Below, piece by piece: positions 22,283-34,210 of a stretch of DNA of 64,000 bases (position 1 is the stretch's first letter; every line of letters begins with the position of its first letter). The notes under the pieces are model-generated. The model was given only the letters and a program-made list of their open reading frames with translations, searched no databases and was not told where the DNA came from. Both the position numbers and the translations under genes were made by a program. Source of the DNA: Tiliqua scincoides (taxonomy: Eukaryota > Chordata > Lepidosauria > Squamata > Scincidae); the NCBI RefSeq assembly GCF_035046505.1, contig NC_089824.1, positions 119,051,997-119,115,996 on the forward strand, in the 5' to 3' direction.

Positions 22283-22743
22283 ACAGCCCACTCCTGAGCT
22301 TCCCAGTGCCTGCTGGAGCACTGGTGCCAAAGCAGCTACCACTGTATCCAGTTGGCACCAGGCAGCAGCAGGTGGATTTTTGTTCCCTTCTCCTGGGGAA
22401 AGCCTGTGCAATGGTGCTTCTTAAGTCTGTGCTGGAAGTCCCAACCTGGAGTTCAGAATCCAGTGGAACAGAGCTCCACTGGTCCAGCTCCCTTCCGCCC
22501 TGGTTCCTCCCCCTCCCATCCCTCCCCCACCCTCGTTCTGCCCACCCCAAGAGGCTGCACTGCTGCTCAGCAGTTGAACTTACCCCCAGTGGCAGCATGT
22601 CTTTTTCCTGCTGTTGCTGGGCCCGATACATGACTGGTGAGGGTGAGTAATCACTCACTCACATGGTTTATGGCACGTTTACGACACTAGTGCTGGTGCT
22701 AGGCTTCAGTGCCAGCACTGGCCAAGTTCAGAATTGGGCCCTT
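22283..22743. mobile_element. CCAATCCTA-type MITE, long form (left of a pair)
   Basis: It runs from ACAGCCCACTCCTGAGCTTC to CAGAATTGGGCCCTTA. The right end TGCCAGCACTGGCCAAG and the phrase ATGGCACGTTTACGACAC match the element at 24124. It abuts a second family member at 22744. Confidence 0.6.
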
Positions 22744-23270
22744 AGGACCCAATCCTAACCTCTCTTAGTGCAGGCACTCAGCTCCAGCACTGGCTCTGGA
22801 TGCCATGAGGCACATTTGCAGTACCCTCACAGGAGGGGCTGCCAGCGCTTAGCCAGTGCCAATTGGTGCTGGGCCTCAGCACCACATAGATGGCTGGTGC
22901 TCCTCCAGTACCAGCTGGTGGTACTCTCAGGGGGGGGGGAAGCAGGAGTGGGTGGAACGGTGTGGAGGGAGGGGAGGATTGGGCCTGGGAGGGGAGCAGA
23001 GATGGTGGCAGGCCCTGACACTGTATCCTAAACGCCCTCCTGCTCCGGGCAGACAGACACAGGTCTCCTCAGGTCTGCGCCTGCCCAAAAGTGGGTGCAT
23101 ATCTGAGAAGACCCATTGGTACCACAGTTGCATTATCTGGGGTTAGGTAGCAAACACTCCCTTACCCCAAGGAAACTCCTGGCACTAGCCCAGCACGCAT
23201 AGGATCCAGTGCCAGCCATTTCAGTGCCGCTGGAGTCCTGGGTGCTGCCAGGCTTAGGATTGGGCTGCCC
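22744..23270. mobile_element. CCAATCCTA-type MITE, long form (right of a pair)
   Basis: The left end AGGACCCAATCCTAACC and right end GGCTTAGGATTGGGC are inverted. It is about 527 bp and contains a G-run near 22931. No coding frame is supported. Confidence 0.65.
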
Positions 23271-23284
23271 AACTGTTGGTTTAT

Positions 23285-23425
23285 CTAGCTCTGGATTGTT
23301 GACAGTGGCTGCTCTTCAGGTAGGAATATGTCTCTGCCCTACCTGGAGATGCCAGCAATTGGACCTGGAACTTTCTATGTGCAAAATATATGCACTAATC
23401 ACTGAGCTCCCTCTCCTCTCTGAAA
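23285..23425 (-). mobile_element. tRNA-like SINE fragment, minus strand
   Basis: Plus-strand landmarks ACCTGGAGATGCCAGCAATT, GACCTGGAAC, GCACTAATCACTGAGCTCC and TGACAGTGGCTGCTCTTCAG are those of the tRNA-like SINE seen at 14590 and 23985, here on the minus strand with B-box and A-box remnants. Confidence 0.6.
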
Positions 23426-23519
23426 GGTAAGGAGCAGAAGCTCTCAAGTGTATACTGGTTGACAAGGGCTTTAAATGGCAAAAGCAGTGCAATGAATTGT
23501 GCCTGGAAATAAATCTGAA

Positions 23520-23900
23520 GCCAGTGCAGTCAGATTAGCGCTGGTAAAATTTCTTACCCAGACTTGTTCCTCAAGCATCTCTTGCTTCCATCTAAACCCT
23601 TATGCAAATCTGTTTAGATGCAACTGATTAGTGTATTGATCAACTGCTTAAAGCATCAGGCGATAAATAAATTAAAAGCATCTACACAGCCCTTCTATTT
23701 AAATTATTGTTCCAGCTTTCTTTGAATTAATCCCTCCTGTTGTCCTGTCTCCTGCCGCTATAATTAATTTTGCATTAATGCCAATTCAAAATAAATACTA
23801 TTTAAAAATCAGTTTTATTAAGTCAATGCAAATATATTAGGGAGAAGAAGGCATGCAACAAACCCATTTTGAGCAATTTGGGTACTCTTATCCAAAGTCA
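23520..23900. promoter_or_regulatory. possible conserved non-coding element
   Basis: Repeat-free, A+T-rich sequence dense in homeodomain/POU-like motifs: TATGCAAAT near 23600, TAATTAATTTTGCATTAAT near 23760 and CAATGCAAAT near 23825. There is no coding frame. This pattern is common in developmental enhancers, but conservation cannot be tested here. Confidence 0.25.
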
Positions 23901-23984
23901 GAGGAATTTATAAGACATTTCTCCATGGTGGAAACCCCCCCTTCCCCCCCCAGATTATTTCCCCTCAAATGAAACTTAAGGGTG

Positions 23985-24115
23985 TGCTGTGGCACCGCTG
24001 ATTTGTATACAGAAGGTTCCCAGGTCAATCTCTGGCATTGCCAGGTAGGGCTGGGCAAAGACGCCCATCTGAAACCCTGGAGAACTGTTGCCAGTTACTG
24101 GCAAGATGAATATTT
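23985..24115 (+). mobile_element. tRNA-like SINE fragment, plus strand
   Basis: CAGAAGGTTCCCAGGTCAAT with CTCTGGCATTGCCAGGTAGG is a tRNA-like B-box region, followed by GAAACCCTGGAGAACTGTTG and GCCAGTTACTGGCAAGAT. It is the opposite strand of the family seen at 14590. Confidence 0.6.
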
Positions 24116-24123
24116 TGGCTGAC

Positions 24124-24496
24124 AGGCAATCCTAAACTTCCTGGTACCAGGAGGAACAGTAGTGCCAAAATGGCAAACGCTGTATCCCTCAGGTATGGGG
24201 AAGTCACTGGAGGTCTCCTGGGAGAAGGAGAGTCTCATCCTATTCCCTCAAGGAAAGATGTAGGCCCCACAGTGGGTCATCTCACATCTGTGCTGGCTCA
24301 TTGCTGGTGCAAACTTGGAACCTCAGGCTTTTCAGCCTGACATGAAGGATAGGATCCAGTGGAGGAGGTGCCACTGGCCCAGTGCCAGCATTCCCTCCTC
24401 CCATGGCACCATAAATGTGCTCTATGGCACGTTTACGACACCTAGCACTGGTGCTGGATCTCAGCACTGGCGCTAATGACCCATAGGATTGGGCCC
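24124..24496. mobile_element. CCAATCCTA-type MITE, middle length
   Basis: The left end GCAATCCTAAACTTCCTGG and right end CCATAGGATTGGGCCC are inverted at the tips. It shares GGCACGTTTACGACAC with the element at 22283, and CAGGAGGAACAG-type sequence with a fragment near 5575. Confidence 0.55.
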
Positions 24497-24897
24497 TAAG
24501 TGGACTAGTTCGAATAATATGTGGGGGAGGAAGTGTGTATGTGTGTCTGCATTTCTCCCCTATACTGGTGTAGTGCAATTTCAACACTACTTTAGAGTAG
24601 TATTTCAAGTGCATATGGAGGGATCTTTTTGATGTTCTCCTCTCATCCCCCCCCCCTTAGGGGATGAGAAAACAGTATATCATGTGGGTGAGGAAGACAT
24701 GCATACACATGCTCTCTCCTCCCCACCATGTGATTAGCAGATGCATTGCCAGATTGGTCCAGTGTATGGAGGCGTCGCATATTTAATCTGAGGACAACTC
24801 TTGTCCCACTTGCTACACATTTTCCCACTGCAAGGACAAATTCTTCTGGTGCCCAACAGAATGGTCAGTGCTGGTCGGGAGAGGTGGAAGAGACTTT

Positions 24898-25080
24898 GGA
24901 CCCAATCCTATTCAACATTCCAGTGCTTATTCAGCCACAATGCAGCCCTGAGGGAAGGAGCAAACTTTTTTTTTTTAAATCTTGAGGAGGCCTCCATGAC
25001 TGCCTCTCCATCACAGGATGCAGTACACACCCATTGGCACAGCTGAAACAGTGTCAGGAAGTTGGATAGGATCGGGTCCT
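24898..25080. mobile_element. CCAATCCTA-family MITE, ~180-bp form
   Basis: The left end GGACCCAATCCTATTCAAC and right end GTTGGATAGGATCGGGTCC are inverted. The interior CTTGAGGAGGCCTCCATGAC is the reverse orientation of the family phrase. It contains a T-run near 24967. Confidence 0.8.
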
Positions 25081-25780
25081 TACAGGGCAGTTTGACAAGT
25101 GTTAATGTTTTGAGGAGTTTCAGCAGAAGTGACAGCCTCCCCTGATCTGATAGTCTGGAAAATTCTGACCAAGGTCTATAAAAGAAGGTTAAGTAGCAGG
25201 GAGAAGGCTGTTAGGTACCAGCAACAGAGGAGAAAGAGTAGGAAATATTTCACTGTACTGAAGTACCTTTGTGAAGGAGGAGCAGTCACATATCTAGCTG
25301 CTGGGTCCATCGGCTGGCTACTGCTGTCACCAGCTTCTTCTCCATTCAACCTCCTGGGCTCAGCTGCTTGAATCCCTGGGCTACTGAAGACCTAGATTAA
25401 AGAGTTTGGAGGCTATATACTGAGACCAATTGCTGATCTAGGGAAGAGTATTAATCTCCTTGCTTTTGAATGCTTTTGCTGTTTCTGTTATAATTTTATC
25501 TCTTTTCAATAAATAGCTGTTTGTTTTGTTAACCTTGCTTTGTATGATCAGTCCATGTCTTGCAGCCTGCAGACTTCCTTTCTTACCATCCCCACTCTCT
25601 GGCTTGGTGAAAAATGGGTTTTCGTTATAGTGTGTAGTTCTCAGGTGGGAGGAACCGGAACCCACCAGCAGGCTGTTGCTACTCTGTTCAAAACTTTCTG
25701 TGCTTTTCTTGGAGTTCTGTAGATGTTTCTTCCAGGCATTTTGGGACCTCTAAATTTGCTGACAACTCTTAATTGGTGAT
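25081..25780 (+). mobile_element. possible solo-LTR-like fossil
   Basis: A TATA-like TCTATAAAAG (near 25177) and, about 330 bp later, an AATAAA signal (25509) followed by a T/G-rich stretch resemble the order of signals in an LTR. No second copy, clear ends or target duplication could be defined, so this is only a suggestion. Confidence 0.2.
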
Positions 25781-26399
25781 AGGTGGTGCAAGCTAATAAC
25801 TCAGAGTCTGCAGAGTTCCAGAGGGCTGCTATTTTAAGTCCTTCACAATCGGTGGTGATTCTGGGTGAATGGCTGCAAGAGTAAAAAGTTTATTTACTCT
25901 AAGCCATCTTTAAATGCTAATGTGTGTCCTACATATTTGTACTCCTGGATGACATTACCTTTCCTCCACCTTCCCGAGTTAATGCAATTTAATTATACAC
26001 AGACCTTGAATGTCATTTTCTAATCCTTTGTGGTTCATTTGAAAGACTTGTAAAATAAAACTAATTGGTGTGTTCATTAAAATGTCAGAAATATTTTTGA
26101 GTTCAATTAGATAGTGCAGCAGTTTCATTCTAAGTGTGCTTCTCATACAATAACTATGTCAGGAGAGTGTAATTAGCAGCCATTTAAATGTACAATTGTC
26201 TTACGTTTTCCCACTTCTTCATGCATAACTTAATCAAGCAGCAAAGTTCTTGTAAGCTTATCCTTCTGAAGAAAGTGAGGTGAGACACCATAACATTCTA
26301 TTTTTGAAAAGTCAAATTGCCACAGTAGAACAGTGGAACTGAAGAACATCAAACAAATAACACAGAAATATGAAAAATGGTTTCACTATTAAAATTGCC
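25781..26399. promoter_or_regulatory. possible conserved non-coding sequence
   Basis: Repeat-free and A+T-rich with several ATTA/TAAT motifs (TTAATGCAATTTAATTA near 25978, GTGTAATTAGC near 26167). There is no coding frame. Regulatory function is a guess from composition. Confidence 0.2.
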
Positions 26400-26409
26400 C
26401 AGTTAAAAT

Positions 26410-26549
26410 GGTGGTTGGCAACCTTCAGTCTCGAAAGACTATGGTATAAGCCTACAGCACCCGGTATTCCCAGGCGGTCTCCCATCCAAGTACTAACCAG
26501 GCCAGACCCTGCTTCCAAGATCAGACGAGATTGGGCATGTGCAGGGTAA
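26410..26549 (-). mobile_element. 5S-rRNA-derived SINE, copy 2, with TSD
   Basis: On the minus strand the copy starts at TTACCCTGCACATGCCCAAT and follows 5S rRNA through to the tail ending GACTGAAGGTTGCCAAC. It is flanked by an exact 10-bp duplication, CAGTTAAAAT (26400-26409 and 26550-26559), which defines the ends and shows LINE-type retroposition. About 10 bases of the 5S 5' end are absent. Confidence 0.96.
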
Positions 26550-26865
26550 CAGTTAAAATAGCAACAGATAAATTCAGATACAAAAGGATGATCAATTCAA
26601 GGAGCTGGTTATTGCTGTTTAAGCCCTAAATACCTTGGGGGACAGAATACCTGAAAGACTGCCTTTCCCAACATAAATCAATATGTGCCCTGAGGCCTTC
26701 TTGGAAGGTCCTTTTGCATGTCCTTGAACGGTTGGAAAGGTGTCAAGGGGGACACGTTCTCTGTGTTGAACCCTTTCCTATACATTTCTTCCCCTCTGCT
26801 CTTTTAAGGTGCAGTTTAAGACCCCGTTTATGTCATCAATTCTTCCTTGATTTTGTGACATAATT

Positions 26866-27474
26866 GGCTCAATCATATCCTGGGCTGGCCTGCACAATGC
26901 AGGGCAGCTTACGCAGACCCATGGCAGGCCAGCTGGGGACCAGGCTGAAGAAAGGTAGAAGAAAAACTTTACCTAACCCTCAGCTGCCCAGTACCGTGTA
27001 TGTGTACGGTCAGCATTTTGGGGGGCCTGTCTGGACAAGGCCAGGGGGTTTGGGTATGGAAGGCACCATTGCCTCTGAGATCTGCCCCATCCTGCCCCCA
27101 ATCTGCCCTGATCTGCTCCCACTGCCAGTGAGGCAGTGAGCTAGTAGAGGAGGAGGGAGGGAGGTGTTCCTGGGTGGGGGGAGGGAGGGCGATGGGCGGC
27201 CCTGGGGGTGGGTGGGCAGAGAGGGGGAGGCGGGGCTGGGATCCGGCATAACCCAACCCCCATCCCCGGGGAGAACGGAGCGGCCTCAAGCCGCCCCGCT
27301 CTCCTCGGACTTGTGCCACCTCAGGAGACCCATTGTGGCCAGCAGCCCTTACCCAGGGGAAAGGGGAAATGTTTCCCCTTGCCTCTGGCTAAGAAGCTTC
27401 TGACCACAGTCCTGTGCTGAATACAGTGCAAGTCTCCTGGCTTGCCTGTTCCAGAGCAAGTTAGGATTTGCTAA
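26866..27474. mobile_element. CCAATCCTA-type MITE, long G+C-rich form
   Basis: The left end GGCTCAATCATATCCTGGG and right end AGCAAGTTAGGATTTGC are weakly inverted. The right end (CCTGTTCCAGAGCAAGTTAG) parallels the right end of the element at 3591. The interior is G-rich on the plus strand around 27140-27300. Confidence 0.5.
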
Positions 27475-30159
27475 CTTCAAGACAAAGCATGCAATAATAG
27501 AATGGTGTTACAGCAAGCAGTGCTATAGGAGGTATTTCTGCACTCTTCTACCTGAAGAATCATTAGGTTCTATTGGTTTAGCTTTGTAGGAATTTAGCGT
27601 CCTACCAGGCTTTTTACAGATTTCCCACTTGAAAAGGAAGCACAACTGTATTTCCATATATAAATGTAGTATAATTTGCTTCCAGATGTTAGTTGGAGAT
27701 ATACAACCACCTAGACAGAATGAACCAGATGTGCAGTAAGAAGTAAAGAGTTGCGCTGGGAGTAAGGGCAGGAGTAACACATTCATGATCCATGTTTTCC
27801 TAGACAGGCAATAGGAAGAAAGCAGAAGCAAATCAATGAATACAGTATATCTGCCCAGCAAGCTGCCAGGCCTTTTCAAAATGTGTATAATTTCCTTTGC
27901 TTATTTAAACTTGCAGAACAAGCATGTACATAAAAAGCCATCTCTGTAAGACACTCTTCCAGAGAAGAGTATGGTAGGAGGGATAAATTTCAATGGGTCT
28001 TTTTAAAGAGTTGTCTGAATGCTGGGCTCCTCTTCTGCTACCACTACTAATAGCTGTTGTGCAAGCCATGCAGGGATTTTCAGCTGCTTTGTCTTAGTTT
28101 TTTGGGCGGAGGGGAAGGGTTAAGGACCTAAGTGAGCCAGTGATGTTGGCATTAGAGAGAAACAATGAGAAATCATGTCATCACATCCACTGAGGTGTAA
28201 GGGGTCACAGGCTGATTCTGGGATTCTCATACTCACTGATTCCTGCTGGTGTTGGGGCTGTTTTGACTGGAGGGTGGTGCAAATCACTTCAAAGTGCCTC
28301 CAACTTGGCTAACAGTAACCATGAGACAGAGTTTTCCAAGAAAAATATAGATTTTATTGAAAGATATAGGAAAAGAAAGACCAGTTGCTTAGAGTTTAGT
28401 GGCTGTGGATGGAAGGTAATAGAACTTGGAAATTTGACAGGCACAGGTTAAGTGAGAGGGGAGGGGAAGGAGAGACGATGTCAAGCCATCAGCAGAGTTG
28501 AAATTACCCAATGGGAGGAGGGAAGAAGATCAGTGGAAGGTTTAAAGCAGAAACTGGGAAACAGAAGGGAGGAAGATTTCTTGAGGATGGAAGGAAGTTG
28601 AGAGAAGATGTGCTTCACCCTCTCCAGGAAGAGGCCCTGGTTGATCTTCTAGAATGTCTGCCAAGATGGAGACAAGACAGACTGTGTACATTTAGAAAGG
28701 GAACTCACTGGCAATTGTCTACAGCAGCCTTCTGCTTCTGACTTCAGCCCCACCATGATTGCTTGCTTGCAGCAATGATGAAAGACGAAGAGGTGAATTG
28801 CCACTCCTGCTTTGATTCTTCTCTCACTCACTCTCAGGGAGTAAGGTGAGGATTTGAGAGCACAGTGAAGCTGTTGGGTGGGCAGCAACATGGGCATGGG
28901 TGGGCAGGCTTGGAGTGAGGGGCAACCTCACCAATTTGCTGCCCTTCCCCAGCCTACTGCTTCAAGTAGCCACTTCACCAGACTTCATGGCTGGGCTGAC
29001 CATGAACGTTGTCAAAGGCACTTAATGGAAGAAAGAAATGCCATTCACTTCCGCTTTCTCCAGTTACATTTTCCAACAACTGGAGAAAAATGACATGTGA
29101 ATTAATAGTCACGTTAAATTAAGATGAGAATATTGTAGAAATGACTCACATTTCTCAGAATCTCAGTGTTGAAAATGTTCTTGTTTTTCTTGCCATTTGG
29201 CCTCTTATGAGTAAGCATATATTTCCAAGGGGAGAGAAATTAAGAAATTGATATTACATTGCCCTCTTTAATTGCTAAAATTAAGACTAGAGCACACATT
29301 AGAGTTGTCATGGAAATATCACTGCTTAAAAATACAATCACTTTCTTGTGTTGATTCCTGTCCTGCGTGGAACATTCAAAAGCATTTACCTTATGGAGCT
29401 TCACCACCACAGTGTGAATCTTCACATGCCCACATCCCTTTCCTGGTAACCACTGGCCACTGAAATGAATGGGGAACCTCCCAGCATGTTAGTTGAATTT
29501 CATACAAATTGTACTTCTACAGGCCAACTGGGATCAGTCCCTATAGAGAACTAAGTAGATATGGTGGAATGTCATTCACAACATTCACCATGTCATTCAC
29601 AACAAAGGCTTGCTTCAGAAATTATCAAAGCTGCACCGCTGCCACTAAACCCATCAAATGCCTGACCAGTGTGGTGAAACCTCCTAGAAGAGGCCGGTTT
29701 GCACAAATTGTCCATCACACAGATGGATTCATCTAGTTTCTCTTCCTGCTATAAGGAAGATCAACCACACATCTGTTCCATCAACCATCCCCAGGAGTAA
29801 GCTAAGCAATCAAAATGAAGCAAACACAGGCTGCAGTCCTAACCACACTTTCCTGAGAGTAAGCCCCATTGAACAAAATAGGACTTACTTCTGAGTAGAC
29901 CTGGTGAGGATTTTACCCACAAAGAGAGTTCTGCAGAAAGTTCATCTGAAGACTTTCTCCAGATAGAACATAAAACAATTTTGCATGGGTCACCAAATGG
30001 CAGGAGCAGATTTGTGTGTGTCAATCTAGGCCTCACACAAACACAGAGTCAGCAAGAAGGGTGATGTAAATGGTATGCCATGGGGGGGGGAGAGCAGACA
30101 GAATCTCCCTTCCCCATTTATCATTCCCTCTCTCTCAGTTAGGGCTCCAATATTAGAAT
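27475..30159. other. no gene recognised; scattered repeat pieces
   Basis: Mostly unique-looking. A fragment near 28900-29010 (CTTCATGGCTGGGCTGACC) resembles the CAGGGCC hAT group. A minus-strand AATAAA context near 28350 resembles an LTR or 3' end but is not otherwise supported. One palindromic module lies at 29828. Confidence 0.35.
29828..29920. repeat. AAGCCCCATTGA palindromic module
   Basis: A clean single unit: CTGCAGTCCTAACCACACTT, GAGAGTAAGCCCCATTGAAC, AGGACTTACTTCTGAGTAG, then GGTGAGGATTTTACCC. Confidence 0.8.
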
Positions 30160-30448
30160 AGCCTTCCAGCTGTTAATGCAGGTGGAGGGAAACTTGTCCG
30201 GTTCCCGCCTGCATGAAGTGGTGAGCAGCTATAGGTCAGGGGAGGGGGCAACCTGGGGTGTCTAGTTTAAAGGCTGGCGCCCATGCTTTCCCAGCCTCTT
30301 TGTTCCTCGGCAGCAGTGGATCCAGCCACCTTGGACTCAGGACCAGTGCAACTACTGAGAAGGCCTCTCCTGCGCTGGATCCCACGTGCAGCGTGTTTGA
30401 TCTGTAAGGTGGGGATGGGGGTTTGGACAGGCTCTGCCCAAAGAAAGG

Positions 30449-31600
30449 ATCAGGTGCAGTCCAGGCACACTTTCCTGGGAGTAAGCCCCGTGGAGTGCAG
30501 GGGGACTTGCTTTTGAGCAGACATGCTTGGAGTGTGCGCTCAGTCCCTGGCCTGGTGAGCGGAGGGGGCAGGCTGCTGCCTTCCAGCTTGGAGCCAGGTC
30601 TCCCTGCTGGCCTCACTGGGGTCTCCAGCGCATGTGGCGCTTGCAGCTCCTGCTGCTGCTTCCCAGGAGGGTGCAACCTGCCTGCTGCGGAACCCACAGG
30701 GGTTGCTGGAGAGGGGCTCCGTGATCGGGCACAGCTCCAGGGCTCTCCCTGCCGGTCCAGGTGGCAGGTTGCAGTGCGCTCCACATGAGAATAGGCGCAT
30801 GGCTTGGAGCGAGCTGCAGGACTGCTGCAGCTCCCTGTGCTTGGCTGGCAGGTAAGCCCGGGGCTCCAGGAGCGGACGACTTCAGGATCCCTCTGGTGTC
30901 ATGCACATGGGGAGCCACCTGACCCCCACCATGGGAGGAGGGCACCAGCTCAGCGCCTCTGCCATCATCCACTTTCATGGGACTAAGCCCCAGGGACTGG
31001 AATGGGGCTTACATCTGAGGAGCCAGGCAGAGCTCTAGGGCTGTGGCCCCAACCATGCTTTCCTGGGAGTAGGCCCCATGGACCATAATGGGACTTAATT
31101 CTGAGTAGGCATGCAGAGCCTTGCTTTCAGATGGGCATGCAGAGCCTGGGGCTTTAGGGCTGCAGTCCAGGTCACGCTTTCCTGGGAGTAAGCCCCATGA
31201 CCTATAATGGGACTTGCTTCCAGGTAGGTACACAGAGACTTGGACCATAGGGCTGCAGTCCTTGCCCCACTTTCCGGGGAGTAAGCCTTTTGGACTTTAA
31301 TGGGGTTTGTTTCTGAGGCTTGGATCATAGGGCTGCTGTCCTTGCCCCACTTTCCAGGGGATAGGTCCCACAGACTATAATGGGTCTTGCTTCTGAGTAG
31401 ACATAGCTGAACTTAAGGCTACAATCTTGTCCACAATTTCTTGGGAGTGTGCCCCATTGATTCTAATGGGACTTACTGCTTAGTATACAGGCATGAGATG
31501 GGGCTGTGAGCACCTGTGAGTTGCCCTGTGCAAATCTTTCTGGGAGTGGTTCCTACTGGGTGCAGAGGAACTTGCTTTTCAGTGGACCTGCATGGGGATG
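30449..31600 (+). repeat. diverged tandem array of AAGCCCC modules
   Basis: About eight spaced, diverged units with the phrases TTTCCTGGGAGTAAGCCCC, then AATGGGACTTRCTTCTGAG, then CATAGGGCTGCAGTCC recur between 30449 and 31600 (strongest at 30978-31500, period about 85-95 bp). The order within each unit is constant, so this is tandem amplification and not independent insertion. Confidence 0.8.
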
Positions 31601-33639
31601 GTGTTGTCCGATAAAGAGACCCAAGAGAGCACTAGTGGTGGTGGTGGGGGCCCTCAGACTGGTACCTTAGTTTAGGTGGGATTCGTTAGCATTAAGGGTA
31701 AGAAGTCATGAGAGATAGGCAGTAACACTGCCAGGTGATCATCCCCTCCACCTGCTCTTTCATTTTCTCAGCTGATTAAGGGCACAGGAGTAGGGATTAA
31801 GGGTGCCTGTGGCCTGTTTTGAGACCCTGGAGAAGGAGAGGGAGTTTGAACATTTGGGGTGATTACATGGGCAATTCTGTGCAAGCCAGCACAGATCCAG
31901 TGGCTCCTAAATGGGCACCTGGGGGTTCAAGGAACTGGGGCTTCCCATCTTGCCCTGGCCTGTAGAAGGGCACTAGCCCCAGCCCAATTCAGCTTCCCCC
32001 CCCCAGGGTGGCATAAAAAGGAGCACCTTATTGGCTGGCACTGGTGGCTGTGGCTCCAGCCTCTCCCCTCCCCCCACACACGGGCAACTTATACAGTACT
32101 CTGGACAAGGGGGGTCTGATAGTCGTGATGGTGGAGAAACTCAAAATATCTTACGGGGATGTTGTCCCCCCTTGTGTGTGGGGGAGGGAGCTTACAAGTA
32201 TTGGACAATTGCGCCCTCTAGGGCCATCCCCTGTTTTGAATAGGGGGACATAATACACCGTGCCTGTCAGGACTATGGGCTCGTTGCTTGGCTTGTGATC
32301 AGCATTTTAGACTTAGGGCTTTACGCTACCTAGTACAGACCCACTGGGGGGGGGAGCTGGAGGATCCCACAGTGGGACTCCAGATATGGCTGGTCATGTC
32401 ACCCAAAGGGGCTTGGGGGAGCTGGAGAGATAGCAGTCACCTGATAGCTAGGGATAAGGCTTAGTAGTCCAAGGTACTGGGGATGTGCCATGGGTGCAAA
32501 TGTATTTTGTTAATTGTAAGCGCCAAGTTGCGACCAGCATTGTGACTCTGCAAGAATCTGGGGAGAGCTTCACTTCTTTATGCATTTTGAAATGAGCATG
32601 CAGACACTTTTGCCTGGCATGTCTCTTGACTAAATAATAACGGAGCTGAGGTCCTTCCCCCTTTTAGGAAGAGCATCCTGGCAGCTGGCTCAGGAGGCAT
32701 GCATGGACTCCAAGCACAGTCCTCTGAGACCTTGGCTCAGCATTGACCAGTATGCCACCTGGGCATGGGTGGCATAATCTTGCAGATCCAGGTGCCTGAT
32801 TAAGACACGCAGGTTCAGCAGATTTTGCAGGTCAGATCCCTTCCCAAGGAAGGTCCCCACCTTTCTCTCATGCCCTCACTACTGGTGCTAGGGAAAGAGG
32901 CCTTCCAGTTAGGCCCAGGAACGTTTGCATAGCTGTCATTTCTGTTTAAGTCAGGAGCATTAAGACAGTTGGATTACACTAGAGACTTGCAAAATATAAA
33001 AATGCTGGTGGGTTTTAGCAGAGCCGCCTTTGTAGTTGTGGATTGGCACAAGCCAACTACCCCCAGCATCATGCATGGCGATTAACATGGACTTTGATTA
33101 CGTTGCCTTTGGCTTGTGAGGCTTTGCTGTGCAGGCCAGTATCTTGGTATCTCTACGGGGACACATTTCCCCAGTGTGGTGCTTGCCAAATTCAGGTTTG
33201 CTTCCCCCCTCCCTACAAAACATTGTGGCATGATGGTTGCAGGTTGAGTTCTAACACACCATACTTACACCTGCAGATGTATAAGACTGACCAGAAGGGG
33301 CATGGACGATGGTGCGGTGGTGGCTCCCCTAACTCACATCTGCCCAGCTTGCACCACGTCCAACCACCTGCAACTATCTCCTCCCAGGGAGGGCCACCCC
33401 CTTTTATATGCAGGCACCTTAACTCCTCCCTGTTAATACTTCATCAGTTTCGGATGATATTTAGGGGCATATTGGGAGCGCCAGGCCATCTCTGATTGCT
33501 TACAGCCTGTGCTCCATCTATATGGGAACTGCTTCGAAAGCTGCCAGGCCAGGCTTCAGCACCCATGGAATTGAGAAGAGTGGATGGGGCGCTCTGGCAC
33601 ATTTAATACTATGCTCTCCCTGTGCATCAGCACGTGCAA

Positions 33640-34195
33640 TTAACAACTCCGACCACCCCACTTAACGAGTGTGCTGCCCCTCCTCCTTTGAGAGACGAGT
33701 GGTGTTCCATTACCAACCTGCTTAACAGGCATGCTACCCTTCTCCTTAGGAGAGGGTGTTGATCTGTTACCAGCCTGCCTACCAGGTGCGCTTTACCGAC
33801 TCCTGTGGGAGAGGTGGTGTTCTGTCAACAACACGCTTATCAGGAGTACTGCCCATACTACTTTCAGAGAAGGGGGGTGTTTCTTTGCCAACCCACTTAG
33901 TGGACATAATGCTCCTATGCCTTTGGAAGAGGGGAGGAGGTTCTGTTAACAACCCGCTTAGCGGGATTGTGGCCCCTTCTTAGAGAAGGGTTCTGTTACC
34001 AGCCTACTTAATGGGTGCACTGTCCCTGTTCCTTGGGGAGGGACGATGTTTGGTTGCAAACCCACTATACAGATTTGTGGCCTCTTCTTTGAGAGGGGGA
34101 TGTTCGGTTAGCAACCATTTTATAGGTGCTCTGCCCCTACTCCTTGGAGAGGGGTGATGTTCAGTCATCAACCTGCTTAATGGGTGAATGCTCAC
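33640..34195 (+). repeat. ~65-bp minisatellite, about nine units
   Basis: Each unit follows the pattern AACCTGCTTAATGGGTGC, CTGCCCCTACTCCTTGG, GAGGGGTGATGTTCTGTTAC with considerable divergence. Units contain a small CTCCTTGGAGAG-like hairpin. It lies just upstream of the SGNH-like frame inside the long fossil element. Confidence 0.85.
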
Positions 34196-34210
34196 CTGGG
34201 GAGGGAAGTG

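Noticed and set aside
30236-30784. 182-codon minus-strand frame
   Set aside because: It spans the start of the fossil element and the palindromic-module array; no domain is recognisable.
33043-33495. 150-codon frame inside the long fossil element
   Set aside because: It has no recognisable recombinase, RT or RNase H motif; considered chance.
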